A stretch of 64,000 nt of DNA, from NCBI RefSeq assembly GCF_047948215.1, contig NC_134455.1, forward strand, positions 323,694,147 to 323,758,146, written 5' to 3'. This DNA is from Lycorma delicatula (lineage: Eukaryota > Arthropoda > Insecta > Hemiptera > Fulgoridae). This document shows positions 24,801 to 36,090 of the stretch, in pieces (within the stretch, counting starts at the first letter, position 1; each line of letters opens with the position of its first letter). The translations under genes and the position numbers were made by a program. The notes under the pieces were generated by a model, which saw only the letters and a program-made list of their open reading frames with translations, was not told the DNA's origin and made no database searches.

Positions 24801-25092
24801 TCTTTTTCCTGTTTAGCCTCCGGTAATTAGCTTTCAGATAATACTTCAGAGGATGAATGAGGATGATATGTATGAGTGTAAATGAAGTGTAGCCTTGTAC
24901 AGTCTCAGTTCGACCATTCCTGAGATGTGTGGTTAATTGAAACCCAACCACCAAAGAACAACGGATCCACGATCTAGTATTCAAATCCGTGTAAAAATAA
25001 CTGACTTTACTAGGACTTGAACGTTGGAACACTCGACTTCCAAATCAGCTGATTTCGGAAGACGCGTTCACCACTAGACCGGACCGGTGGGT
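24801..25092 (-). mobile_element. SINE copy C, near full length
   Basis: Read from the right, the tRNA-like head begins ACCCACCGGTCCGG. Its box A is CGGTCTAGTGG (25,071-25,081 on the plus strand as the complement) and its box B is CGTTCAAGTCC (25,013-25,023). A body of about 200 bases follows and ends in 'ggctaaacaggaaaaag' at 24,801. The length and order are as in copy E at 55,124. The minus-strand ORFs inside are shadows of the repeat. A target-site duplication is not obvious, so the insertion is older or its flanks have mutated. Confidence 0.85.
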
Positions 25093-25487
25093 TTATTTAC
25101 ACAAACCTGAATAAAGACATTTTTTCTACGTATGACTCATAGCCTAGGCTAGCATACGATTCTTCGCCACTCCCAGAACAAAGGAGGAAGAGCGTTGCGT
25201 AAACAGTAGACATCAATCTTGTGCATGTTTGCCTTGGATATTTTATACAGTAATAAACTAAAAATAAATACATTTAGGCCTAAACACTAATCAGTAATAG
25301 CCGATTAGTCTGCATAATATTGCATAACATGAATTTAACAACATATAAACTCAGGATTAAATAAGTAACTAATAAATATAAGACGTGAATTTTTTCACTG
25401 ATTGAAATAAGCAATAGTCGTACCGTATACATACGATCTTTAATCGAATAGTATTATAAACCCGTGCTCGTTAGGCAGCAAGATATA
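25093..25487. other. AT-rich spacer
   Basis: No coding signal. It ends at the TA dinucleotide (25,486-25,487) that is the left target-site copy of the mariner element. Confidence 0.5.
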
Positions 25488-26776
25488 CAGGGCGTTGGTG
25501 GTGGGAGGAGCACATGGCTGGTGTCTGACGCTTCCTTTGTTCATAGCATTTACATTTTAGTCGTTGAGATGGAGCCGTGGACGCTAGACCAACGCCTGTA
25601 CGCGTATGACAGTTTTGTGTGAAATGACGAATCCGTAACTGCTGTTCGGCGAGATTTCCGCCGTCAGTTTAATATCCATCGTAATGCAAGTGTCCCTTCT
25701 CGTAACACAATATTGCAATGGGTAAACAACCTTCGAATATGTGGTTCAATATTGAAGAAAAAACCACCGGTTCCCCGACGAACTGCTAGCACTCCGGAGA
25801 ACATCGAACGAGTAAGGGAAGCCATTGTCAGAAGCCCACGCCGCTATATTCAGAGGCATTCAGCAGCGCTTCAAATGAGCACAAGTACGGTAAGACGAAT
25901 TCTGCATACAGACCTGCATTTCCATCCTTACAAGATAGTCGTCGTGCAGGAGTTAAACGAGCAAGATTTTACGCAGCGATTACAATTTTGTCGACAAATG
26001 CTTACCATTTTTGAAGAAAATGAACATTTGTTATTGTTAATGAGTGACGATGCCCGTTTTCATCTGAATGGCTTCGTCAACAAACAGAATTGCCGGTATT
26101 AGGCAGAAAGAAACCCACATCAGCTTCACGAGAGACCACTTTATAGCCCAAAGCTGACTGTCTGGTGTGCAATAGGAAAGATCGGTGTTATTGGACCATA
26201 TTTTTTTGAAGAAAATGACGCTGCCGTAACTGTAACAGCTGATCGTTACATTGCGATGTTGAATACGTTTTTCATCCCTGAGTTACGAAACCGGGGAATC
26301 GATTTTTAAAATGTGTTATTCCAGCAGGATGGAGCTACAGCGCACACAGTGAGGGCAATGATGGCTGTTCTCCGTAACTTGTTTCCGGGACGGATCGTTT
26401 CCAGATTCGGCGATATTCCTTGACCCCCTCGGTCCCCCGACTTGAGTAGTTGTGATTTTTTTCTGTGGGGGTTTCTGAAATCGCGTGTGTACGGCAATAA
26501 ATCGCGTACATTGGAGGACCTAAAGATCGCAATTCGTCATCACGTCACCCAGATTGATGTAGACATGCTGCAAAGAATTGAGGCCAGTTACTGTTAAAGG
26601 CTACAACAATGTATTGCCCAAAATGGACATCACTTACCGGACATAATTTTTCGTTCATGAGTAAGTAACAAATGCTTTGATTTAACAAGTGTTTCAGTAC
26701 CAATAAAACTTTTTAAAGTAAATATTCAATTTTTTATGATTATTTTAAAAACATCCGGTTCCCGTGAATGACCCTG
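25488..26776 (+). mobile_element. mariner-superfamily element, near complete, inactive
   Basis: The 1289-bp element is bounded by TA on both sides (25,486-25,487 and 26,777-26,778), as expected for Tc1/mariner insertion. The ends start CAGGG on the left and, in reverse complement, CAGGG on the right; the similarity then decays ('cgttggtggtggga' against 'tcattcacgggaac'). It contains one transposase frame on the plus strand. The right flank is the inverted repeat copy at 26,794-26,810, so the element landed inside or next to an older repeat. Confidence 0.85.
25569..26660 (+). pseudogene. mariner-type transposase with DD41D spacing, five in-frame stops
   Basis: This is the DDE/D enzyme that cuts and pastes the element by its terminal repeats. 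One frame of 364 codons runs from ATG (25,569) to TGA (26,658-26,660) with no frameshift, but stops lie at 25,620, 26,100, 26,307, 26,421 and 26,595. The N-terminal half has the paired HTH DNA-binding region, including RRTASTPENIERVREAIVRS and STVRRILHTDLHFHPYK. Catalytic Asp candidates are D160 (MSDDARFHLNG), D254 (FQQDGATAH) and D296 (PDLSSCDFFLWG). There are 41 residues between the second and third, a spacing reported for rosa/Visitor-type elements. Two stops fall where relatives usually have Trp (RY*AERN and DIP*PPRSP), consistent with G-to-A change. All domains are in order, so the copy is full length but dead. Confidence 0.9.
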
Positions 26777-26779
26777 TAC

Positions 26780-26925
26780 AACTATGTTGTTCATCAGATC
26801 TGTGCCAATTCGGCTTGGACAAGCAATACGTAAATATGTGCCACTACTTTTGGCCTTTTTAGGATTGAACAAACTGATTTTCTTCAAATTTGGCTCAAAA
26901 TATTTCTGCATATGGGGCACTGATC
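26780..26925 (-). repeat. right member of the inverted dispersed pair
   Basis: TCAGATCTGTGCCAATT (26,794-26,810) is the exact reverse complement of 22,558-22,574. The minus strand encodes MPHMQKYFEPNLKK, then SLFNPKKAKSSGTYLRIACP and SRIGTDLMNNIVV, running into the mariner right end. The frame looks like an eroded transposase C-terminus, possibly hAT, but no diagnostic motif is present. Confidence 0.45.
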
Positions 26926-29900
26926 ATATTATTTTCTTTTTTTAAGTCTGTTAAACGGGTATGTTAGGATTTAGGAAAAAACTTTACTTAAGCAAATTTA
27001 TTAGCTTAACCTACGTATGCATACTTTTAGAAAAATGTTGTTAAAATTTATTCCGCACCTTTAAAATATACATTTCTATTTTTGTTTTTTGACTTTAAAT
27101 TTTTTAATTTTTATTATTAAAAATTTTTTATTTTATTTTTCTTCATCATAGAGCTAAGTAGCTTTGGCACCTATATTATATTCCGGATCCAGAATAAGAA
27201 GCAAACGTTTTTCATTGCTTTAATAAATACTTTTAAATCCTTTTATTTCATTTTTTCAATATTTCTAAACTATCCTACATTAAATTTATTCTTTCAAATA
27301 AATCTATTAAACTTCCCTTTTAAATTTATTTTTTAGGGATCACTTTTTAATAAAAAGATTTTTCTTGAATTTTCTCTACGTAATAAAAGTTCCTAAAATT
27401 ATTCGAAATTTGAGAATTTTGATGCTTAAATCTTATGTTGATAATTATGACTGATCGCGGTAGCCGGGAAAGTTATGACTAAGTTTGCAAATTTTTATAA
27501 TTTTGGATTCCTTTAGAGTTTCAGTACATTCTACAACAGGGTATCGTTTTTCTTTTATTTTGAAACAACTGAATTATTAATTTTAATCTTTTCAATACTA
27601 CGCGGAGGGAGGACTCCTTCAAAATTTTAATATCAATTAAAATCTTATAAATATTATTAATCATGCCGATGTGTTTGAGGCTTATCAATTAAACTGTTAA
27701 AAAACCAGTCTTATTTTATTTCCCCCATTTATTTTTCTGTTAATCTAAGTCCTTTGTATCGAAGCTCGTTCTCAAAAAAGTAGATAAAATCCTCTTCTTT
27801 AACCGCATCTTCATCTACACAGATTGAACTATGTCGTGTAATTTATTTTGGTCGATCTTGATGATTTTATAAACATTTATTATAAATTACAAGAACAAAT
27901 AATTTCATTTAATATGCATAAGCTGAATTAAATTGTTAATCTTAAAAGCTAAATATCAAAAACCATTTAGTTCGATATCAGTTTAAATAATTTATTTGCT
28001 TTAACTCTTGCCACTTAAAATATTTTGTAAAATACATCCCTAGCCGGCAGTCACACAATAGTTTTCTAAAGGGATGAGGTTCTCATTTCCTGTTCAAAAT
28101 TGTAAAGAAACCTCCAAAAAAAACTTATTTACAATTTATTTTTGTATATTGAATAATTTTAATAAAATGCATCTTAGGCATTTAATTTGAAAAATTTAAT
28201 TTACCAAAAGGGGTGTGTGTTATACTATTTTAACGATACTGTTTTGTTTTACTACTAGCTTTTTGGTCGCTGAAGCAGAGCCTAAAAGAATAAATGCCAG
28301 GAACATTATAATTACTGCACTAAAAATACAGTTGATCCGCAAGTTAGTTTCGTTAAAACAACTTTTTGTATTTTTCACGTAATAACTGAAAAGCAGAAGC
28401 AAATCGAGATAATTCACAATTTGACAGAAATCGAAATATGGAGTTAAAATAAGTAATGAATAACAAAAAAAAACAAATTAGTGAACAGATAAGTTCCCTA
28501 CGAAAAGTAACGTCACTCACGCCTGCTACAAATAAAGGAGCGCGATGTAATTAATTTTGTTACCTAATATCTATCATCTATGCAACAGATTCGTCGTTAT
28601 TGTAAATTAAAAACAAATAAAATTTACACTTACTGTAATTTCATTTAAGAAAACCGAATGGCTCTGTAAAATGAAGCACAGAATTCACAACCAGTAATAG
28701 AGTTCTCGAAAAATTACGTCCCATCTTTCTGAAAGTATTCTAAAATAAATAATTCGGTTTGAAAGGTCTCCTCCTTCTAGTTTTCTAACAGAATATAAAA
28801 AGTTTGACTTTAAAGAAAGTTGAATTCGTTACGAAAACTTACGTCTTCGCCTACTTCGAATTCTATGAAACAATAATATATTCGACTAATTGCTGCTATC
28901 TCGAGAAAATTTTAACCGGTTTTAATAAACGAGATATTAAACTCAAATTTAATCTATTTTCGAAATTATATTTGCAAAATTCATTTAGCAATATCTAACA
29001 GAACGTGATTTCGTTAGCGATTCAAATTATGAGAGATAATAAATCTTGTAAAATATGACAGGGCTCTTTCAGTTTATGCCTTACTATTGACCTAACAATG
29101 TAGTTATTTGGATATATTTATTCTTGAAACTTTCCTCAAAATTCACCAAGTTTAATGGTAAAAGAATCATTAAGATATCGGCCGATCGGTTCCAGAGTAA
29201 GCAAACATCGGTACGGACAAACAGGTGAACGTCTAGTAATTTATATATTTCGAAAAACAAGTTTTTTCGATTTGACCAATATTCATAGAGTATTTTCTAA
29301 CTTTATTAAATTTTATCTTTTAATTTCATAACTATATTAGATTCTCTTGTAAAAAATAAGGAAAAGAAAAAAAAGATAATTAAAATTATAAAAAAATTTT
29401 CACACTTCTTTTATTTCGGTTAGCGATTACTTTAAAACTAAAATACTTCAATAGTATTTAACCAGTTAGACTTCGAGCGTGAACGCGTAATTATTCTTCA
29501 GTTTCTTGCAGAATCATTCTTGAGCTATTAATCCAACAATGACAAAATTTTTAATTATATCGCTATCCGGCTAGGAAATGATAATAACAATTTGTATAAA
29601 TCTGAAATTCGTGAATTTCTTGGTTTGGAAATTAAAAATGTACTAACATATTCAAAATCTTAGCAAGAATAATCTGTTTGAAGAGTGATTTCGTAAATCG
29701 GATACTTGCCTTTTTTTCTTTTGAATAGTGTTAGATGCAAAAGTTATATTTATGATTAATGTTGAAAACGAAGAAAAAAACCGCTTTAAAACGATAACTT
29801 TATCGCGTTTTTATGAATTTCATCGAGAGGTATGCGGGTCAATGCCTAGGTCTCGACTTTCAAGTTACTTTATATACGTTTTGTAACTTTGTGACGCCTG

Positions 29901-31142
29901 AACAGCATGACGAATTAGTTCGTAATAATACTTAGTGTCTTCAGGTTAGAAATTCGTTACGGTAATGCTAGGACTGGCCTAAATCAACAAGCTATCTATC
30001 GTTCACGGGATGACTAAATCTAAACACAATTATTAATATATGCCTTTCATATTCATGCTGGGCAATCCTGATACGTTTTTCAAATTCTTTTCAGGAATAC
30101 TTTTCAATCGATTTAAAAAATTTACATGAACTGTTATATAATGATGACAATGACCTAAATTACTTTTCGGTTCTATTGCGTGCCTCCAAATAAAATACGT
30201 ACCAGTATGTTTCACAACCTACATTCTATAAGTTATGAGTTATCTTTTATATTTTTCATTAAAACTATTTATATTCAATAAAAAAGCTAATGTTTGAAAA
30301 ATTCGTAAAAAAATAATTTGATATAATGATCTTGGTTTTTTCTTCTTTTTAAGAAAAGTATCTTTTAACTATCTCTGAAATTAGATTAGTCTTCAGATTA
30401 AATTACTGACTTTACTTATAAGAATAGACTTCACTTATAAATTACTCAACGTAAAAAAAAAAATAGTAATTAATATCAGCTACGTTGGCGTAAACGGCAA
30501 GTCCGAAACCTTTAAAATAGTACTTTTAAAAATTTAAACGATAAAATTCAGGTTTAGGCAAGATTTTTTTTTATTAGATTACAAATAATTTTTCATTTTA
30601 ATTTGTACAAGTGAAGACGAATCAATAATTTTTAAAAGTAAGTAACATTTAAAAATTTTAATTAAGCGTTAGGAATTTTATATAAATTAATTTTGTACAG
30701 AAGATCGTTCCAAGTATTTTCTTATTTTATTTTTTCTAAAGCTTTTTTTGGCAACCGCATTATTTTCGGGTACCTGGCTACAAGCCTTGGGAGTGTCGCG
30801 TAAAAAAAAAGGGACGTTCTATTGCTGTCATAATAGTTAGTTGCATGGTATAAGTTTTTAGCTCGGTCGCCGGTTTTGCTCTGACCAGAATTACGATTAC
30901 CCAAGCAGGTTTTTTCAGCTGAAATATAAAAATGAAATCTTTTTAGTTGTTAAAAAGCCTATCATCGGTCCATAGTTATGATGGTTAATATTTTCGGCTG
31001 TAGCGGAATATTGCTGAATACCACGCTGGGATTTCATTCTCAGTGCCAACTGGAATTTTCATTCAAATACTGAATTTAACATTGTTCGTTGGAAAACAGA
31101 TTCCGCCAACTGAAATAACACAGCAGTTACACTGGGAAAACA
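26926..31142. other. CpG-normal AT-rich stretch, no recognised gene
   Basis: The only frame worth noting is minus 28,220-28,417. From an internal Met it starts MFLAFILLGSASATKKLVV, which looks like a signal peptide with a cleavage-like SASA. It ends after about 27 residues, with a weak donor nearby, so I cannot support a gene. No element ends or RT/transposase motifs were seen. Confidence 0.4.
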
Positions 31143-31195
31143 GACTCAAAACGCTGCTCTATTTAATATTTGTAAATAGAGCAGCATTTTGAGTC
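31143..31195 (-). repeat. 53-nt hairpin, 23-bp arms, 7-nt loop
   Basis: The left arm (31,143-31,165) and right arm (31,173-31,195) are reverse complements except at one position. On the plus strand that position is a C·A mismatch; in a minus-strand RNA it would be a G·U wobble, giving 23 consecutive pairs. It is shorter than a typical insect pre-miRNA. Confidence 0.8.
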
Positions 31196-31930
31196 AGAAT
31201 GCTTTGGCCCACAGGAGTTTGAGAACCAATTCAAAATTTAAAGAAATATTTTCTAAAATAATTTCTTAATGCACAAAATAATCTTTTTAATATACATGAA
31301 CGAGAAAATTACAAAAAAACCCGAAGCCAATGAATTTATTTTGTCAAAAAGGGGATGAAAATTTTGCGAAAAAGTTAAAATACCATCTGAATTCAATTAC
31401 ATTGCAAAATATCCTTTAGGTTTTGCAGTTCAATTAAAATCACTTTCATATATTCTTATTTTACAAGCAAATTAACAGACTGACTGTCAGATTAAACTAA
31501 TTAATATAGATTTTTTTTTTAGTGGCATTGGCATTCATTATTCAGTTGGATGATATCAATTATTTATAGTATGAACTGGTTTTTGTTTAATCATATTTTG
31601 AGAATAATAATAATTTAAATATGATTAATGCTGTGGTAAGTATACAACTACTAAACAGATGTACAAAACTTGAACCTATCCTGTCACTTCACCTATAACT
31701 AAACAACTGGAACCTGTATAGATACATACCTACATTAAAAGTGAATTTGAAAAAAACTACTGGTTAATATCTAATTTTCATTGAAGTGGATGTTCTATAA
31801 AACACAATAAATAATTTCAATTGCAACCACATAGTCGCATGGTATAAAAATTCCATTGTTTGTAAATTCAATAAATTTACAATTCTGAGTTTTTTATTTA
31901 TATTATATTATCTGAGTGTGTGCACTCACA

Positions 31931-32195
31931 TATACATACAGAGTGAGAAAGGGGGAAGGAGTGAAAAAGAGAGGTTTCATCAAGGTGTGTGGTTGGAGAG
32001 GGGGAGGGAGAGAAAGATTAAGAGAAAGGGGGAGGGAGAGAGAAAGGGAGTGATAGTGAAAGAGAGAGAGGGAGGGAGGGAGAAAGACAGTAAGAGGAGG
32101 GAGGGAGAGAGAGAGAGAGAGAGAGAGACAGAGCGAGGGAGGGAGAGAGAAAATATGTATGCTAGTTAAAAAGGAATATTATACATACAGAGTGA
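31931..32195 (+). repeat. GA-rich tract bounded by a 16-bp direct repeat
   Basis: TATACATACAGAGTGA occurs at 31,931-31,946 and again at 32,180-32,195. Between them lies about 200 bases of purine-rich (GA)n, (GGGA)n and (GAGA)n sequence (about 31,941-32,152) with a single phrase of mixed sequence near 31,975-31,995. The 83-codon frame across it (Arg/Glu/Gly/Lys only) is low complexity and not a gene. The second copy overlaps the end of the transposon at 32,184. Confidence 0.85.
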
Positions 32196-33381
32196 TTCAA
32201 AAAGGACTTCACGACTTAAAAGCAAATAATTTATTGAGATAACTTACAGATTGTTTGAGGTCTTATTTCATAGAAAAACACATCAAGTTTGTTACCCAAC
32301 ATCACTTTGCTTTGATATGGGTTCCATTTGTAATACAACATACATCTCACCTGAATCTATTTCATTCGAGACTGGGGCCAGCAAGTCAACATTACCTCTG
32401 CAGCTGCTGTTAATTTGAAGTCTTAGCGCAACAAGATCAGCAGGCAAAGATGGTGCGTAATCCCGATCTTTAATGAAATCCTACAAGATAAAATCTAGCG
32501 GGTTCAAATCTGGAGAGCGAGGTGTCAATGTAATTGGACCTTCATGACCAGTCCATCGACCTGGGAATTGAGTATCAAAGAGAATCTCGAATTTCTAGGT
32601 AGTGGTGAGGTGGTGCCCAGTCTTTCTGATAGTAATGGTGTCCATCTTCATTACCATCGTCTAACAAAGGAATTAAAAAATTTTGAAACATGTCCCGATA
32701 AATGATACCATTTACGGTTGCCTACTGGAAGGAGAATGGGTTGTACATTCTTTGTTTGCTTATGACACAAAAAAACATCCACCTTAGGACTTCACAAATG
32801 TACTGCAAAGTTTCATGAAGGTTTTCACTAACCCATATTTGACAGTTATAGGTGTTCGCCTTGCCACTGATGTGAAACGTTGCTGAGTAACTTTGTCATC
32901 ATCTGTAATGTGTTGAATAATGGTTAGTTTGTGTAACTTCAAATGCAATCATTTGTGTAATACACACCAAACAGTCATTTGTGGAATGCCAGTCTCACAC
33001 TATGTGTAAAGCTTTCTCTGAATTGTTCCATAGCAGCTTCAGGGACATGTGGGCATGCTGGCGATTTTATTTGTTTACAGATCAACCTGTCCCAATGAAG
33101 ATTTGGTACAAACAATAAATTCTATGCCTACTAGGAGGCTCTCTATAGTTCTCTATGAAAATATCATTGAACTGCAGTTTCTAACTGCAAATCGTGAAAC
33201 CAAAACGTACAGCGAGCACATTCCCCAAAATGTCAGCTCGATATGATTAACCATTACTGAGAAATAAATTTTTATGTTAAAAATACAAAATGGTTGATAC
33301 CCAGTAAACTAAGTGTTTCTGGACATATGCGTGGGGGACCATCCCTGAATTCTTGAAACAGTTTTTATAAACACTCTGTAT
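32184..33381 (-). mobile_element. Tc1/mariner-superfamily element with ATACAGAGTG ends
   Basis: The left end is ATACAGAGTG (32,184-32,193), followed by ATTCAAAAAGG. The right end is its reverse complement, CACTCTGTAT (33,372-33,381), preceded by complement text TTTATAAAAACTG. The roughly 1.2-kb interior carries a decayed transposase on the minus strand. The inner left end (32,195-32,310) is found again inverted at 33,608-33,731. Confidence 0.8.
32380..33250 (-). pseudogene. decayed Tc1/mariner-type transposase
   Basis: Read right to left, the blocks appear in the family order, broken by frameshifts. Near 33,230 is FGECARCTFWFHDLQL (N-terminal HTH start). Near 32,990 is TVWCVLHK, and then LHLKLHKLTIIQHITDDDKV (end of the DNA-binding region). 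Near 32,700 is NGIIYRDMFQNFLIPLL, and near 32,620 YYQKDWAPPHHYLEIRDSL, where the expected QDGAPPHY has lost its catalytic Asp to Trp. Near 32,540 are FPGRWTGHEGPITLTPRSPD and LNPLDFIL, holding the third Asp. KDRDYAPSLPADLVALRLQI follows at the C-terminus. Stops and at least three frameshifts make it nonfunctional. Confidence 0.8.
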
Positions 33382-33607
33382 ATTTGTGTAGAGATGATAT
33401 ATCATAGTGTATTATTAGAAAAAAATATATTTTAATAATTTGACTGTAATAAGGAAGGTATGATGTTTAATTTAAATTAAAGAACTATAAATAAAACTTC
33501 TTAATTTTTAGCGTTATTTATTACCTTAATCAATATGTTACTGTTTACATAAAAAACAGACCAAAAATTGAATAATATTTATTATAATATAGCCTAATCA
33601 TGTCACA

Positions 33608-33731
33608 TAACATAGTTAATGAGTCAAAACTTGATGTGTTTTGTTATGAAATGAGACCTCAACTGAATCTGTAAGCTAAGTAAGTTTTTATGTGCTTTTA
33701 AATTCGTGAAGTCCTTTTTTAATCACGGGTA
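33608..33731 (+). repeat. second, inverted end of the same transposon family
   Basis: In reverse complement, this segment matches 32,193-32,315: '(a)gtgatt..aaaaaggacttcacga..ttaaaagca', 'cttacagatt..gaggtct.atttcata', 'aaaacacatcaagttt'. It lacks the outermost ACAGAG-type end, reading AATCACGGGTA instead. Only the terminal 120 bases are present, with no transposase. It may be a solo end, a deletion derivative, or a piece of a larger composite element. Confidence 0.8.
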
Positions 33732-33739
33732 CATGTTTG

Positions 33740-35075
33740 TCACAAAAGGATAATAAACTAATTATAAATCAAATACATTTTATTTAAAATATATATCCTG
33801 AAAATTGTTGGATAATTTTTATGTTATTATTTATTTTATTATTATTGTTATTATTATTATATTTTGATTAATAAATAATATTTAAGATTAATTACAAAGT
33901 ATGAACTTAATATTTTCTTTTTGCCAGACTGTTGCTCACTTTAGCAAATAAATTACACATTTCAACAGAGTGTATCGTTCTTCAGTTGAAAGAATTTTTT
34001 AATTTAAGAATGTAATAGATGCTAACATACTTAACTTACAAACCACTATTATTTACTAATATTTCTCTTACTATCACTTACAAATTGAAAAACCAGGGGA
34101 GAGATTGATAAAATATCTACACTGGAGAAAATGAATGTAGCAACACAAAATACCTTAATCATATATAATTTATGAAAAAACAACAGTAAAATTTACAAAA
34201 AAAAAGAATATTTCTTTCATTTTATGTGTATAGTTTTGTTTCACAACAGTTTACGCTTGTAATTGTATTTTATTAACTGCTGGACTAATAAAATGATATG
34301 TAACACCTGCACAAACTTTAAAAATTATTACTTTATTTTGTTTCAAACTATACAGACACTGCGCGGGTTTTCTTGGGTGATCCAACATGTTGATTAATTT
34401 TAGTCTAAGCCCAAGGAAGAAAGAGTTATGCAAAATTTTTAAGAAATAAAATAACTGCTTAACCAATACATTTGCAAGTTGTGTGGAGTAATAATAATAA
34501 TATAAAATTTCTATACTATCAAATAAGTATAGTACATAAAGTTATAAAGTAAAGTTGTAGTGATATATGTTAAGGTAAATTTTATCTATTTGTTGTATCT
34601 GATATAAACTATCAGTAGTACAATGCCAATCTGCCGCCAACAAAAATCATGAAGAAAAATGTCATCTTAAATTTAAAGATTAAATTATAAATACCTGGAA
34701 TAAATTTGATTAATTCAAATAATGTATATCAACAATCAACATACTTTTACATATAAATATGATTATTTATTACCTTTATATATTTCATTAATTCTGAAGA
34801 ACAAAATGGAATATCTGGATTTGAAAACACTTGTTTAAATAATATATAATCGATTTTTTAAAGTTCAGATTTGTGACATATAAAGTGGTGTGATGTCAAT
34901 AGGAGGCTGAAAAATATTACATTACATCAATTACATACTTAACACTGTGAGTTAGAATTTAATAGTATTTAATATATAAAAGGTTTGCAATAAAAATAAT
35001 AGCCTGTTTCTCGTTTAATATATGTGTATGAAATGTATAAATATATTTCATCTATATCTATGAATTTTATAACAG
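33740..35075. other. AT-rich non-coding stretch
   Basis: A (TTA)n-rich patch lies near 33,824-33,866. Minus frame 34,251-34,466 has a slightly protein-like piece (LDHPRKPAQCLYSLKQNK) but no splice context or recognised domain. Nothing else is supported. Confidence 0.4.
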
Positions 35076-35316
35076 GATTCTGAAAGGATGTCACATTGAC
35101 TCTTTTATGAAGCTGTAGAAGGGAAATATTCAGTGAATGTCAACTACGACAAGTTAGTTCAAATAGACAATGAAATGTTTGATTTTAATAAGGAAGTTTA
35201 AAGTCTTCAAGTGTGACAAAATTGACGTTCCTTTAATTCAATTTATGAAAGCTAAGAAGCTGTCTAGAATAAAACAAATAAACAAATGTTATGATTTTAC
35301 AGAAAAATGTGTGTAA
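35076..35316 (+). pseudogene. broken coding remnant, unrecognised protein
   Basis: After an acceptor-like 'ttataacag' (ending 35,075) the plus strand reads DSERMSH, a TGA stop (35,097-35,099), then LFYEAVEGKYSVNVNYDKLV and QIDNEMFDFNKEV to a TAA at 35,199. A one-base shift lets the reading continue as VFKCDKIDVPLIQFMKAKKL and SRIKQINKCYDFTEKCV, stopping at 35,314-35,316. The balanced composition and the smooth continuation across one extra T are hard to explain by chance in AT-rich DNA. I read it as one exon or retrocopy of a real protein, now carrying one stop and one frameshift. I do not recognise the family, and it could come from a transposon. Confidence 0.5.
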
Positions 35317-36090
35317 CACTAAATACCTTTTAAAACTTACCTTTCTATTTTACTGTTTACAGAGCACTAATATATTTTTGACTAAATATTTTAAAATAGA
35401 AAAAGTGACAGTTGATAACTCATTTTATAAATTAATTATTTTTAGAATATTATTTTCTTCTTTAAATCATAATAGATACTTAGCCCATTTCCTAGCATCT
35501 TTACAATTGTTTACAGAAAACTTTAATTTTGTAAACAATGCAATTCTAAATTAAAAACAGGGTTTCTCATGAATCATTCTGATATTTTATTTTATTTTTA
35601 TTAACAATATTTATTTTATTTTGATCTTTTTATTTTATTTTTGATTATTTTATTGTAACAAACAATAAAAACTCAAAACATTTACATTTTACCAATTTCG
35701 TAACAGTTATGTATATACAGTAACCAACCTAAAGACTGATATGCTTATTTGATACTGTCTATACTTGCTATTCAAACCTTAAGTGTCTTTGACCAAAAGT
35801 TATGGAACAGCAGTTAGCTTCTTCCCCCATCAGAAGAAAACGTATTGAATAGTGATCAGTGTATTAGGCAGAAAAATAAATATATCTTATTGTTAACATC
35901 TTCAGCGATTTTTTAATTTTCTCTTATTTAGTTTGGTTCAAAGCTGGAGTTAAATTTTAATGTACGAGAAATGTTTTATTTATTAAGTTAACATAATTCA
36001 GGTTAACTATTAGATAGGTAAACAATTATTCTTTATTTTATACTTATTTTTACAACCACAATATTATTATTATAATTCACAGATGAATTA
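35317..36090. other. AT-rich spacer
   Basis: No supported feature. The 87-codon frame at 35,291-35,554 is an overlapping shadow of the remnant above followed by AT-rich sequence. Confidence 0.45.

Noticed and set aside
24718..25032. 104-codon minus frame as a gene
   Set aside because: It lies almost wholly in SINE copy C and is a repeat shadow.
28220..28417. Signal-peptide-like minus frame
   Set aside because: Hydrophobic runs are common in AT-rich frames; the mature part ends almost at once and no good donor follows.
31918..32169. 83-codon Arg/Glu-rich protein
   Set aside because: Pure translation of a GA microsatellite.
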